Origin: Chara braunii
Taxonomy: Eukaryota > Streptophyta > Charophyceae > Charales > Characeae
Assembly: GCA_003427395.1 (NCBI GenBank)
Contig: BFEA01000222.1
Coordinates: 256,824-320,823, forward strand
Direction: 5' to 3'
DNA: 64,000 nt
The translations under genes were made by a program, and so were the position numbers. Below, piece after piece: positions 1 through 11,254 of this stretch (positions within the stretch are counted from its first letter, which is position 1; the number at the start of each line of letters is the position of its first letter). A model generated the notes under the pieces. That model was given only the letters and a program-made list of their open reading frames with translations. It was not told the DNA's origin and searched no databases.

Positions 1-2159
1 CTACCCTTGCGGAGCCTCTGAGAGAGATGGTAAGGCAAGGGGCTAATTTAGCATGGAATGATAAAAGACAAGCTGCTGCAGAAACTCTGCAAGAAAAACT
101 AAAAAATGGTGGTGTAGTGCTGGGAGTACCATTTTATGATGATGAGGAGGCAAGACCCTTCATCATTGAGGCCGATAGAGGACTAGTTGCTCTAAGTGGT
201 GTGCTCATTCAGAAAGATGAAAATGGGAAGGAGAGGCCTCTGAGATTTGAGAGCAGGACCCTCAATTCTACAGAAAGAGGTTACACCCAATTCAGAAAAA
301 AGTTGCTGGCAATCATCCATAGCCTCAGGTGTTTCAGGCACTACGTACTTGGAAGGAGATTCATCCTGAGGACTGATGCATCTGCTGTGATTGGTGCCAT
401 TAAGAAACACCAACAAGTAGATCCAACAGTCAACAAGTGGATTGCTTTTATCTGGACGAATGATTTTAAGTTGGAAAAGATCCCCACTGAGAAGAACATA
501 GCAGATGGTCTAAGCCGTATTGAGTGAAGAAAAGAAGAAGAAGAAGATGTAAATGGAACGATTGAGGAATCAGTCTATGTTGATAATTTTCTGAATGAGA
601 AATATGATGAGGATTATGAAGTACCATGCTCCTACAAGTGGAGTTTGTGGCCTGAAGAGAGAGACAGTTGAGGAGAAATCCCTAATGCCTATGTTTATGA
701 GTCGATTCTTGGGAAAGAAGAAGAAGACGAACCAAATGACTGGTATGCTAGAGTTAATGCGGTTGCAGTGGCTGCTCATGAAATCGGGGAAAACTCTGGC
801 TCAAAGGAAGAAGAAGAAGGTGAAAAGAAGGAAGAAAATATATTTTTTATTTATGAGGAATATGACGAAGGCTATCAAGAGATTGGTAAGAAGATTGAAA
901 AGGAACAACTAAAGGAATACTATTGTAAAAATTCAAGGAAGAAATTCAGAATTAAAAGAGGATATCTCTTTGTGGATGGTAAGGGAGGCCTACCTCCATT
1001 AAGGGTAGTCTGTGGTAAAGAGAGACAGTTAGAGATAATTGTTGCTCTACATGAGGGGGTTGCTGGTGGCCACAGGGTTGTTGAGGCAACCTACTCTAAG
1101 ACTGTCAAACTCTACTTCTGGTCTGGCATGAGAGACATGATTTTCAGATTTTGTAAATCATGCGTGTTATGTCAGAAGAGGTCTACCACAAGAATGATTG
1201 AGCCTCTATTTCCCACAATTATGGTAGAGCCGGGAAGCAGAGTTCATTTAGATCTCATCACTATGCCTTTAGGCAAGGGCGGGATGAGGTATATACTGAA
1301 CATGAGAGATAACTTCTCTGGATATGTTGAGGCAAAAACTCTGAAAAGGAAGGCAGCCGAGCAAGTGGCTGATTGGATAGAAGAAGTCTATCTCAGGTAT
1401 CCTTTTATCAGAGAATTTGTCTCAGACAGAGGGTCAGAATTCAGAAATGAGGTTGTCAGAAGAACCACTCTTAGATTGGGTGTCAAAATTCGGTATGTGA
1501 CTACTTACCATCCTCAAGCTAATGCACCTGTTGAAAAAGGTCACAGGACTTTGAAAGATTCACTGGCCAAATGGTGTGAAGGAAATCTCAGTAACTGGCC
1601 GAAAGTATTAAGAGTTGTTGTATATGCTAACAACATCACAGTCAAGAGAACTACCGGCTATGCTCCATTTACTCTGTGGTATGGCCGATATGCTACGCTG
1701 CCTATTGAGAGCATTGTCAAGACATGGTGGAGTCAAGAAAGTGAGAGAGACTATTCTATTTCAGAGCTCCTCCAGATCAGAATGAGAGAAATATCAAAAG
1801 TTGATCAGGCAGTGATGGATGCTGCAGAGAGAATGACATCCAGCAGATTATCCGATCAAGAGAGATGGAACAAGAAAAGATATATAAGAAAAGAGAAACT
1901 GAAAGTTGGAGATGTTGTCCTTCTGTTCGATAGTTCCCTTGAGGCACAATAGACTAAAAGGTTGGAGTCCAGATGGCTTGGTCCTTACAGAATCACAGGG
2001 GAAGCAGAAGGCAAAGTCTATGAGATATCAGAGATGGATGGATCTAGGGTTCACGACATAGTATCAGGATCAAGACTTCGTAAGTTCATTTTCAGAGACC
2101 CTAATTTGATCCCTACATTGACCTCAAAGAGAGGAAAGAAAGGTCAGTCATCCAAGTGA
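1..2159 (+). pseudogene. Ty3/gypsy pol, RNase H-integrase portion, three in-frame stops
   Basis: One reading frame (codons starting at multiples of 3) runs from the window edge to the stop at 2157-2159. It encodes the tail of reverse transcriptase, RNase H (about 120-520, with a TDAS motif), an acidic Lys/Glu-rich linker and integrase. Integrase shows a His/His...CKSC...C zinc module (about 1050-1170), catalytic Asp at 1251 (LDLITMP), Asp at 1425 (SDRGSEF) and Glu at 1533 (APVEKGH), and a C-terminal RWLGPYRI module near 1970. Stops interrupt the frame at 525-527 (TGA), 669-671 (TGA) and 1950-1952 (TAG), with no frameshift. Both TGAs could come from CGA. The role would be replication and chromosomal integration of the retrotransposon. 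The upstream protease and reverse transcriptase lie outside the window. It looks like a relatively recent copy that is now inactive. Assignment to Ty3/gypsy is firm from the RNase H-then-integrase order; the lineage is not resolved. Confidence 0.9.
2129..2147 (+). other. Candidate polypurine tract
   Basis: A purine-rich run overlaps the end of the pol frame, just before the LTR-like region. Plus-strand priming at such tracts is known for LTR elements. With no second LTR copy in the window, the exact LTR start cannot be fixed. Confidence 0.35.
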
Positions 2160-2505
2160 GAGAACAGTTCCAGAGAGCTGAGGGACGAGTACAGTAAGAC
2201 AATGAGACAACAAGACTGAATTTCCAGCAGACTGTGATCGTTCTTGTATGGTCAATTCAGCATTTCAGTTTTTTGCATGTCAATTAATTTTCTGTTTCAG
2301 CAAGCAACGAGGTTAATAAGACTATATCTCAGACGCAATGCTACAGTCGATCCATGAGTGTCAAGTCCCTGAGAGTGAGGAAATAACTGTGAGATACAGT
2401 TTTCATGAGCATTGACGCAGTGTCAAGGTCAGAGAACTCATGGCTGTGGCACATCAAGAGATGTAATCAGTAATATTCTTATGATAAAGAGAAAAGCATA
2501 ATGGG

Positions 2506-2512
2506 TATAAAG
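2506..2512 (+). promoter_or_regulatory. TATA box, LTR-type promoter
   Basis: TATAAAG sits in an otherwise non-coding segment about 350 bases after the pol stop, the position expected for a U3 promoter. Function is inferred. Confidence 0.45.
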
Positions 2513-3474
2513 GAGTTCAGTTCTGCCTGATTAAGAGTTGTCAGCAGAAGGACTTCGTGTCTCCTGACTTGCCTGTCATTATTCAGATGAGGGAAGGGAT
2601 CTCTCTGAGATCAACATTTCAGTACTTCCTCGGGACTGACGGGACGTCTCTTGGAAAAGAAATTCCCAGCTGAGGGAAGGGACCTCTCTGGGGCCAGCAC
2701 TAAGCATCCTTCCTGAGACTGAAGGGAGGTCTCTTGTAAGGGCTTGGTACTGGTTATCATGTTGCTATTCAGTGCCTCTTCGGACTGACGGAAAATCTCT
2801 TGAGAAATGTTTGTCCTGTTATGGGGCGTGGGCAGTCTGCTTGTGGGTTATGATATGTTTGCCTGATTGTTTGTGCCTGGGGTCTTCTTCTCTAACCTAA
2901 GGATGCATTGATTGTCGTGGCCAACCAGAGCCTTACCGTAGTAGGTTGCAATCTGGTGGGGTCAGCAGGTCCCCGACGCGAGTGTCGAATTCCGTAGTTG
3001 ACTGAGGCTAAGGCTCCGGGGGCCTGGCCTGTGAGGTCAAAAGGGGTCAGCTGGAACCTTACCGCAGTCAGAGGATGCAATCCAGTAAGGTTAGCCAGAG
3101 CCTTGAATCGTAGTTAGACCGGGTCCTACGTTCAAAAATATGGGCGGGGCAGCCAGCGCCCTTGGCCAAAAACTGGTGGGTGAGTCGGTCCCCGACCGCA
3201 GTGGTCAAATCCGGGTTCGGGACAGTTTGGCTGACGGGAAGTCTACTGTCACAGGGTGACCAGACCCGCTATAGTCTGGGTGTCCTGGCGAGAGTGCCAA
3301 AGGGCTGCCATACTCGAGTAGTGGGTATGCTGGTCCTGACCTGGAGGCAGGTCAAAGTGGCTGTCAAGACAAATAGTCTGACTAGTCCTGGCCTGAGGCG
3401 GGCCGAATGAGGTATATCAGACTGAGGGGACGTCTGTCATTCCTGGCCAGCGGTGGGCCAAAACCAAGGCAATC

Positions 3475-3480
3475 AATAAA
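3475..3480 (+). terminator. AATAAA polyadenylation signal
   Basis: A canonical AATAAA is followed within 40 bases by GT/T-rich sequence, as at retrotransposon R-U5 junctions. Confidence 0.45.
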
Positions 3481-3599
3481 CTCTTGGGTGTGAAGAATCG
3501 TTTTTGTTGTGTCTATTATTTTATTGTGCTATTATATTATTATTATTATTTTATTTTATTTTATTCTGGGTTTTATTTTGTTTACTTGTTGTTTGGCTG

Positions 3600-4168
3600 A
3601 TAACTGTCGGGGAGCCTGCTTGCTAGGGCATAGTTGTTGTCTGTGAGACACGCTGCTTTGCAGGTATACAAAGGTTTATCTGAAGTCTCCAGACCAGAGA
3701 AAACAGAAAGGGTTTGGTATCCTTTCCTTTTTGTCTGGGAAGTTGAGGGGACGCCTCACTGAGACCAGAGAAAGAAAACAGGGTTTGGTATCCCCTGAGT
3801 CACATGAGAAGTTGAGAAGATATCTCACTCAGGCCAGAAAACAGAAAAAAGGTTTGGTATGCCCTACTCCCAGCATGGCAGACTGAACAAGTGTCCCAAG
3901 CATTGGTTTCAGATTGGCAGTGTTTCGATTTTACAGCCAAGGTGAAGGTTAAGGTAACCTTTCTCTGCTAAAAAATTCAGATTGAGAACAAATTTCAGAA
4001 CGACAAGAGGTCAGAATCAGCAGCAAGCGAGAAAGTGGAAACATAAGCCTTCTTAAATTTCTTTGGTGGCCGACAAGCGGCCTGGTTCAAGAGGAACCTG
4101 CGTCCCTGGCCTCAAGATATTCAAACTCTTAGGCCTGGGACACTATGAGTGATGTATGAGCTGAGAAT
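3600..4168. repeat. Non-coding stretch with imperfect tandem repeat (about 75-bp unit)
   Basis: No gene is seen. Between about 3665 and 3880 three degenerate copies of a unit occur, marked by CCAGAgAAAACAG followed by GGTTTGGTATCC and then GAAGTTGAgg...CTCACT. It may be part of the preceding LTR or leader. Confidence 0.5.
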
Positions 4169-4636
4169 TCAGAAAGATGAGAAGAAATCACGCTTGTACA
4201 ATATATAGAAAATTGCCATGAGTTCTATCTGAAATAGAGAGAGAAGAAAGAAAATACTGAAAAGAATGCAGCCGTTGGGATGAGGGGCAGAAGAAGCAGT
4301 GCAAGGAACGGAAGGAACAATCACTAGGGCTCTACTCGCCGTAGGAGTGATGGGGGCTCTAGGAGTGTAAGGAGGGGAGGAAGTGTTGGGTGCGTCGTAG
4401 CGCGCTTCAATTTTTTTTCGGAAATAGTCCATCCTATCTGGGGATGAAGTCCTCTCATACCACGCAGGGAGCGAGTGGCGAGGATAGGGTATCGAGTGAG
4501 CGCCATAACCTCGTGGCTCATCATCCTCCTCCTCCTCAGAGCTATAGTCACGCCGTGCACGGGCCGGCGGCTCTTCGCTCGCCTTCCCACCTCTACCACC
4601 CCTTCCTCTTCCCTGTCCCCTGCGTGCTTCCGGCAT
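4169..4636 (-). CDS. RG-rich/acidic hypothetical protein, possibly a gag N-terminus
   Basis: A 155-codon frame begins with an ATG at 4636 in a good eukaryotic context (CGCCATGCC). Residues 5-20 are Arg/Gly-rich (GQGRGRGGRGG), followed by an acidic run (SSEEEEDD) and a Pro/Ser/Thr-rich region to about residue 120. The last 35 residues are hydrophobic and look like readthrough into non-coding sequence, so the true product may be spliced or truncated. A minus-strand TATA box lies about 300 bases upstream at 4933-4938. I do not recognise a family. RG-rich plus acidic N-termini occur in gag proteins of plant gypsy elements and also in host RNA-binding proteins, and either is possible. No other coding exon is evident nearby. 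Confidence 0.4.
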   Translation of the reverse strand: MPEARRGQGRGRGGRGGKASEEPPARARRDYSSEEEEDDEPRGYGAHSIPYPRHSLPAWYERTSSPDRMDYFRKKIEARYDAPNTSSPPYTPRAPITPTASRALVIVPSVPCTASSAPHPNGCILFSIFFLLSLFQIELMAIFYILYKRDFFSSF

Positions 4637-4932
4637 GGCGAGAATGAAAAGGAACAAGGGGAGTGACACTAATGACTGCGCTTAAAAAAAATTACTGTGA
4701 GCGTAAAAGGAGAGCTACTATTGATAGGGAAGAGAACACTGCTACGCAAGAATTTCGAACTCCAAAAGATGAGAAGAAAATCAACTGCTTGAAATCACGC
4801 GGAGTTGCTGCGAGCAATAAGAGGGAGTGCGAGCGATGTAAGAGTGCGAGAGACGGCTAGCGAAGAAACTATCGTGTGAACTACACCACGAGTCTCAACA
4901 GAAGGGATACGAAAACTGTGGGAGCAGGTTAC

Positions 4933-4938
4933 TTTATA
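4933..4938 (-). promoter_or_regulatory. TATA box upstream of the RG-rich ORF
   Basis: TATAAA on the minus strand lies about 300 bases before the ATG at 4636, leaving a 5' leader of roughly 270 bases. Function is inferred from spacing only. Confidence 0.4.
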
Positions 4939-4939
4939 T

Positions 4940-5504
4940 CTGCCGCGTATGCTTTTCGACCCAGCGGGGACGTTGGGTGGGGGTTTGGTATTATGTCGGA
5001 GGGCGCGGTGTCCCGACCCTCCTCTACGTACCAAGTCCCTGCTTGGTGTCCGTGGTCTGTGGGTATGCTCCAAAATTAAGTTCCCTAGTACCTGGGCTAT
5101 ACCTTGACGTGGACCGGCCCTGTTGGTGCCTGCTTCTGCAAAAAGGTGCGCCACAGGGCTTTCCATTGGTCCACGCAGGCTCGGCGCCCTGCTGTATAGA
5201 AGAGCACAACCGGCCTGTGGCCGTGGTAGCCACCGGGTTCGCCTTGGGACGCGGAGTTGAAAAGAACGGCGCTGTCATTTCAACTGCGGGCCGATCACGC
5301 CCTAGTCGGGTTATGGGATAGGTACATAAAACAGGCAGCTGTCAATAGGGAAATGGGCTGAATAAAAGAAAACTAAAGAAAACAGAATGTAAAAGTGAAA
5401 AGAGAATTTAGTGCCAGAATGAGCACGCGAATCAGGGCCTCTGTTTTAAATCGGAGTAATCCAGCGATAGCTGGGCACTGTACCGTGAAGTTTTTTTTCC
5501 CTAC

Positions 5505-5553
<49 letters not shown>

Positions 5554-5920
5554 GTTATTAGTATCTTTGATTTCTCAGATGCGACTTTTCCTTTTGGCCT
5601 CTGTCACTTCGGAGGGGAGGCCGACGGTTCGATTTTGAGCTGTAATTACTCTGACGGCCTAGGCTGGCCGACCCCTCGTAAAACCGCCTGTGCCAGACCT
5701 GCCTGGCCGAGCATCGCAAGGAGAAAACCTCAAAAGAGGGGCGACCCTCGACCGCATTGGTAGGGAGCCTGTCACCCCCCGTGGAGGGTGATAAGCCCCC
5801 TCCTTGCCATCGGACGCGGGTACCCAACGGTAACAGACCGACGACGAGTTTTGAAAGAAAGAAAATGCACGTTGGTATCCCGTTATGGGACCACCACGCC
5901 GGGCTTATGATCATGATATG
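4940..5920. other. Unassigned stretch with (ATT)n microsatellite
   Basis: No supported gene. An ATT trinucleotide run occupies about 5502-5560. TTGGTATCCCGT at about 5874 resembles the start of some primer-binding sites, but no LTR partner can be paired with it. Confidence 0.4.
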
Positions 5921-8870
5921 ACAAAACGAGAGGAGCAGGGGAAAAAGATACGTGTAGAAGAGAGAAGGAGCGCCAGGGTCAGGGTAGAGAGAGAGAGGCG
6001 AGAGTTGAACGTGTGTGTGGGTGAGAGAGTCTACTCAAGAGGGCAGTGAGCGGAAGGTCGCTCGCGCAGACATGTGCTGGACAGCCCACACTGGCGAGAC
6101 GATGTTGACGTCAATACGAGCGTTGCAGAACGGCTCCAGCTCTCATTCTCTTGGCTGACGCCAGCACTCGCACGTGCTAGCGGACTGCACTTTGTCCGGG
6201 GCGCTCTCCGTGTCGTTTCTTCGGAACTGAGGCGAATGAGTTTTTAGACGGGCCATTCTCTGTATTGTGATCAGTGTTGCGATGTCTCAGGATAATGAGT
6301 ACAGACTATAGGAACTCTACGAACGATGAAGCGCTACTGGTGCACGCATGAGAAGAGGGAGGTGAGGGAACATCGTTTGCCGAGGAGTGCGTTAGGTAGT
6401 GGCAGTAAATGTCACGTGATGAGAAGAGGAAAAGAGGCGTGAATATTGGAGAGAAGTGTGAAAACAAAGTGGGAAAGAAAAAACATTGGTCACATGAATG
6501 GCTTCCTCGGGAAGTCCGAGCGGGCTGAGTTGAAACCAGACTGGAGAGAGGAGGGAGCGGGCATGCCCGCCTGTTGTCGCCATCAACAATCCAGTTTGCA
6601 TGAGCTTCCTGCTTGTTTGTGGCAGTGACCAGCGAGGCGAGAGGATTGGGGAGAAGGTTGCAATGTATACTTTTCACTAGCAGACGAGTACCCTCGTGAG
6701 CAGATATCGCTGGCTCGTCGTTAAACTCCTCGCTCAGCGGATGGCGTGACCTGGGGACTTTGGCTTCACATGGCTCTTGCAAGATCATTTGGCTGATTCT
6801 GCTTCTTCATTAGTGTGCTCATTCCCTATCATTGCCGAGCCGTCATCAGCTTCAGTTTCAATCTTGTATAATAACACTTGAGTGCGGATCGTTACTTCGC
6901 ACCTTACTCTGTCATAATAAGTGCACACGCGCACATGCGGTAGACCAGTTATGATCAATGTGGTCCCCTCGGAGGAACAAGTCTTGTATATCAGCAGGGT
7001 ATTAAACGTTTGTGCGTGAGAGTGAAATGGGAGGGACACGTCTGTAGTGGTCTGATTCCTAAGACTTTGGGCTAGTCTCCCACTAGTCGAAGACTAACGC
7101 AAGAGGGGGAGTCAATTACTTATGTGTCTATTTTGGATAAGATGGAGTGCACGCCCTGCAATAACTAGACCTTTGGCTTGAGCTCGTGAGTAGCGTTGAG
7201 CATAACACTAGAGAGGGACCGGTCTGATTCGCGTGACTTTTTTCCTCGTCTGCAGGCGTCACCTGATGCTTTTGTTGTCATAGACTCCTTGTCTCTGTTA
7301 GGCGAATAAACTCTACGAGCGGGATGAAAAGAAAAAGAAGGGGAGGGTGTGCGAGACCTATAGGTTGGTTCTGAACTCAGTGCAGGTCAACGCCGCCCCG
7401 AGCCCTCATAAGGCCATTACTAGGAGGCTACTTACTATCAAAGTCACAAAGTGCAGCCGGTTCACGCGTGTAACAGCTAAGTATACTTGGAGTTTGACTT
7501 GTTAGATATCATCTGAAATAAAATGGTTTACTGATCTGCTAGTGCATCAAAAGTACTCAGACGGGGTCGAGTAATTTCTTTGTTCTCACTCTTCAGAAAG
7601 AACTATTGGTCGATGGCGGGAGAAATATAAAAGGGAACTGAGTTAACCAGTACTATGCAAGAGTTTTCCCTATGCGAGCTTGCGTTATTCTCTTGGGTTT
7701 GCAGTCTCTCAAAAGAAAACAACGATAGAACTAGTGAGACATCATGCAAAGTTTGCAAATTCTTAAAGAAAGAAACACAGACTAAGCTTGTGAAAGCTTC
7801 TCCAAGTCTACATGTGCATTGTCAATCAGTAGAGCTATCAACCCCTCTCGCCCTTCCTGAGCATTGAGATCGGGTTAATGAAACGTTGGAGTAAGACGAG
7901 ACAACTGAGAAAGTTAGCTTACCTGATTGTCAAGTTCCTGATTGACGGAAACTGACATCGTCAACTCTTAGTCTCTGAATGTTAACTCGAAAGCCTTTCA
8001 TGCTTGATTAATGACGACGTTAAAACACATACAGTGCTTTACCTGAGAGGAACTGCTAATTATCACGCTTTTGGGGCAGCGCCTGATCAAGGATTAACCG
8101 CCCTTCCTGGAGATTTTACCCAGATAGCAGTGAACTATGTGCTAAAGCGGAGAAGATACTATGAGAGTACTCCGACTATATGGACTTTTCCGTGCGACTT
8201 AACATAACCTCACATCTGACTGATAAATCGTGAAAAGACCATTGTCGGTTAAGTCTGATGTTGTACAAGTTTCCCAGTCAGACAACGATGTATCTAATGT
8301 GCGTGAGCGCGCCACTGGTAAAACGACAACCATTGCATAATCCCCTCTCGTGGATTTGTCACGTTGAGACTCAAAAGTCAAGAGAGTACTCTGACAGTTC
8401 ACACTGACGCTAGCTATCCTACGTGAGGCCTCTAAGTTCATGCATCTCCTTCTAATTGATTTGAGGCTATCTTGACCGGAACTTTCCTTGTAGAGTGATT
8501 AAAGTTGGTACATGGGGAAATTTAGCACGTTGTCATGAGAGAGGGATCATTGTCCCAATCTCGTACTTTGACAGATTCTGTTTAGCTCTGGACTGGAGAA
8601 AAAAACAGCCTCGAACAGTGTTGGTTATGCGGAAAGAAAAAGGGCAACTGAGGATAAAGTGTCGAGTGCCGGATTATTGCCTGAGCTACTGATTATGCTA
8701 GCGGAATTGGCGTGAGAAGCCCTGAGTGTGGATTAGCCCCAAAGGGCTATTCGCTTGTCATTCTGGTTATCTACTCATATACAACAGACTTCTATGAAGT
8801 GATCTCTCTGGAGTCTCAACTGGCCAATGACTTTGCGGTGAGACCCTCAGTTTCCACCCCCAAAAACTAG
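5920..8870. other. Unassigned stretch, scattered promoter/poly(A)-like signals
   Basis: Open frames here are short, lack recognisable domains and do not look coding. AATAAA occurs at 7305-7310, and a TATA box (TATAAA, 7626-7631) precedes an unremarkable leader. Given the LTR terminus at 10.86-11.25 kb, much of this interval could be the body of a long decayed LTR, but I could not align it to the other LTRs. Confidence 0.35.
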
Positions 8871-8874
8871 TGAC

Positions 8875-9147
8875 ATGGGCCTGTGTAGAGGGGAAGGGAG
8901 TGAAAGCGTACTAAGAGTGACGTATACCTTGCACCGAAACAAAGTAGATGGTTGGGAAGAAGATGTTGGGCAGGATATCCGATCTAGCCAAAGATTAATG
9001 ATGGAACGGGCTCTGGAGATTGTGAAAAATCAGCATATCGTTGAGTACACTTTCTATTTTTATGGGACAGATGGAAAGTTGCACAACACTTTCTCTACTA
9101 TAGGTTTTATTGACTACGCAAGGAAAGTCATTTCTGGTGATCAGTAA
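8875..9147 (+). CDS. Hypothetical 90-residue ORF, unknown
   Basis: An ATG-initiated frame of 90 codons. The product has mixed composition with no low-complexity bias (motifs such as VTYTLHRNK and EYTFYFYGTDGK), which makes it more gene-like than the surrounding frames. I do not recognise a domain. It lies 1.25 kb downstream of a TATA box at 7626, and another unrecognised open segment follows at 9849-10400, so both may be remnants of one decayed gene or element. No membrane segment is visible. Confidence 0.25.
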   Translation: MGLCRGEGSESVLRVTYTLHRNKVDGWEEDVGQDIRSSQRLMMERALEIVKNQHIVEYTFYFYGTDGKLHNTFSTIGFIDYARKVISGDQ

Positions 9148-9149
9148 AG

Positions 9150-9848
9150 GACTTTTAGTCGCTGATTTCAAGAGGAATGTGCAAGCCTCAGACAAAATTA
9201 GTTAAGGAGGGATGAGTCAGACAAGAGATTGGTTCCAACCGGACACACAAAATACATCATTGAAGCACNAGCAACAAACGGATCAGTCAGCAGATCAGAG
9301 ATAGCTTGCCGACATCTCCGTAATATTCAGTTCTTAATCAACAATTAATCAGTAATATTCAGTTCTCCGTCAGCAGACATTTCCGCAATGTTCCGTTCTC
9401 GATCAGCAATCAATCAGCAATCAATCAAACATTTAATCAGTAGTTAGTTCCTCAACCAACAGCCCATCAACATTATTTTCTTAGTCCGTAAACTCAGCAG
9501 CGTTCATCCCTTAGTCAATGATCCCAGCAAAATTCGGACAACTTTCAGACAACAATCAGACAACATTCAAACAGCATACATATGATATTCAAGCAGCATT
9601 CAGACACTGTCTAAACAGCGAACTAACGGTATGCATGCGACACTCAAATAGTACTCAGACGTCATCCAGGATTATTCAAGGCGGCGGTAAAGTTTGTCCA
9701 TTCATCGGACGGCTGCAGTGTTGATTTTTCCTGGCTTTGGTCTGTTAAGGCCAACGTCATTCTCCCCGGTGCGGAGTAATTGCCCGCCCAAGCACATGAG
9801 AGAAATCAACCCAACCTCGGTTGACCAGTCGGTCCTTGACAACCTTAA
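9150..9848. repeat. Degenerate simple repeats (AATCAGTAATATTCAG / ATTCAGACAAC types)
   Basis: Between about 9280 and 9650 the sequence is dominated by loosely repeated ATCAGnAAT and TTCAGACAaC words. A single N sits at 9270. No gene is seen. Confidence 0.45.
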
Positions 9849-10400
9849 TCTGATAGCTGCCAAGGAGAGTTCCCCTACAGGTACATCAAGATTGATGGAT
9901 TCAAGCGAGAAGATCTGTCTATCTTCATCGTTCTCACCGAGTTCGCTGAGGGTACAGTCATCGATCTGCGGATCTTCCTGAAAAAGGGGAACGAGAGGCA
10001 CCCTCATTTCGATGCAGTTTGGGCCGCGACAGTCGGGTACGTGCAATGGAAAGCTGAGAGACTCCAATGGAGCACAAAGATAGTCTATGGCTTTGGTCCT
10101 AAGCTTTTCACTGGCTATCCCAAACCTCCAGTCCCCTATTATCTTACTGACGGCTCTTATTGGGGTGGACTGGTGGACTTAGGCAAAAAATACATATCGC
10201 CCGCAGAGATCGACTACGAGGCAGTGACTGAGTCCTCTGAGTTTCCACATCTCAGGAGGGGCATCTTCTCTCAGCCCTATCTTCCCACTCTATGGGAGGA
10301 ATTTTGTGCTATGGTTGATTTCTGTATCATGGGGCTTGGATGGAAATGTTTGGAACTAGCAGGCTTCAGGTGGCTTTACATTCAGAAGCCACAACCTTAG
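9849..10400 (+). pseudogene. Unknown protein remnant (183 codons open, no start)
   Basis: A frame is open from just after a TAA at 9846 to a TAG at 10398, with further stops in the same frame upstream (a TGA shortly before the TAA). Composition is protein-like: aromatic-rich, with segments such as YRYIKIDGFKRED, HFDAVWAATVGYVQWKAE and FTGYPKPPVPYY. There is no low complexity and no domain I can name. The lack of an initiating ATG and the upstream stops suggest the 3' part of a decayed gene or an exon. AATAAA lies about 330 bases downstream at 10729. It could belong to a mobile element, and nothing in the sequence decides this. Confidence 0.35.
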
Positions 10401-10860
10401 AGAGTACGGAGACATGGCAAGAAGCCCAAACGACGGACAGCAAAGTGAGAAAATGAGTGTAAAGTCCAGAGGGATGAGTTATGACTCTTGATTGGTGCTG
10501 GCCATGCTCTCTTTCATATGTACTTTCTGAGACTATTATGAGAGTTCTCATTCTTCCCTCATTCATTTGACTGTGTCTTTTCTCGAGTTAGTCGGTCTTG
10601 CCTCTTGCATTGTTTTCGTGGATGATTCTGTCACAGTTCTCAAAATCAGATTGACATAATTGATGCATGCATAGCACTCTACAATTTTACGATTATTATT
10701 TGCATGATTCTCTGTTGTTCCGAATCAAAATAAAAGATTCCTAAGACCGGGGACCGACGAAGACCGTAATTGAAGGGTCTCGCTTGAAGCCGGACGCACA
10801 CAACAGGAAGGGATTTGCTTTATTTAATTTATTTTATTTATTGCAATCACATACAAAACC
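10401..10860. other. Non-coding stretch, poly(A)-like signal and AT-rich run
   Basis: No gene is seen. AATAAA occurs at 10729-10734, and a TTTA-rich run occupies about 10818-10848, immediately before the segment homologous to the large LTR. Confidence 0.4.
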
Positions 10861-11254
10861 CTGCGTGACAGCCTGTTGGCTTTCTGGTCGCCCGAAGAGG
10901 ACCGAATAGAAAAAGTGCGACAGCGTACCCCGTATGCTACAGCGAACGAGAAACGCCCTCGGCTGGTCCTCCTCTGCGATTGCAGCTGATGAGCTTTCGT
11001 ACTGTGGACTGGTAGCTTGGCGGGGATACGCCCATCGAAGGGAGGTGACAACTCCCGTAAGGTGGAGGTAAGTCATGCCTCGCATAGGCCCTATCCTGTC
11101 GTAGGGGCTCGCGAGAGGTATGGCTGGCGCACTCGGTCAGAGCGGCTTGCGGAAGCTCCATGTATATTCGCGACGAAGGAACAGATCAACTCCTGCGTAA
11201 CGCGGCCAGGAGGGTCTCGCGCTGCCTTGGGCGGTGCCGGACCGATGCGCTCGA
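10860..11254 (+). mobile_element. 3' terminal part of an LTR related to the 5.6-kb LTR family
   Basis: Read on the plus strand, this segment aligns colinearly with the complement of 37629-37990 and 47037-47400. Shared words include GGGATACGCCC, GTGACAAC, CCTATCCTGTCGTAGGGG, TGGCGCAC, GAGCGGC and GGCCAGGAGGG, and the terminal CCGATGCGCTCGACA. The similarity stops exactly after the terminal CA, as an LTR end would. What follows is protease-linker coding sequence of another element and not a primer site, so this is a 3' or solo LTR of a diverged family member. Its start was not located. Confidence 0.7.

Larger units (their letters stand above)
2160..3600 (+). mobile_element. Putative 3' LTR of the first gypsy element
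   Basis: No coding frame is convincing here, but the order of signals fits an LTR: a TATA box at 2506-2512, then about 970 bases later an AATAAA at 3475-3480 followed by a T-rich, TTATT-rich stretch. Imperfect internal repeats of a GAGGGAAGGGACCTCTC-like module occur near 2587, 2674 and 2780. The boundaries are inferred from position after pol; no second copy is available to align. It could instead be a 3' UTR-like region of an unrelated element. Confidence 0.45.

Noticed and set aside
1-2159. Programmed stop-codon readthrough in the first pol
   Set aside because: Three stops at unrelated places (after RNase H, in the linker, before the integrase tail) fit random nonsense mutation better than a readthrough signal.
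5874-5886. Primer-binding site (TTGGTATCCCGT)
   Set aside because: Only the first seven bases match the usual initiator-Met site and no LTR end or second LTR could be paired with it.
6306-6788. Minus-strand 160-codon frame
   Set aside because: No domain, biased Ser/Pro/Phe composition and overlapping open frames; no support for coding.
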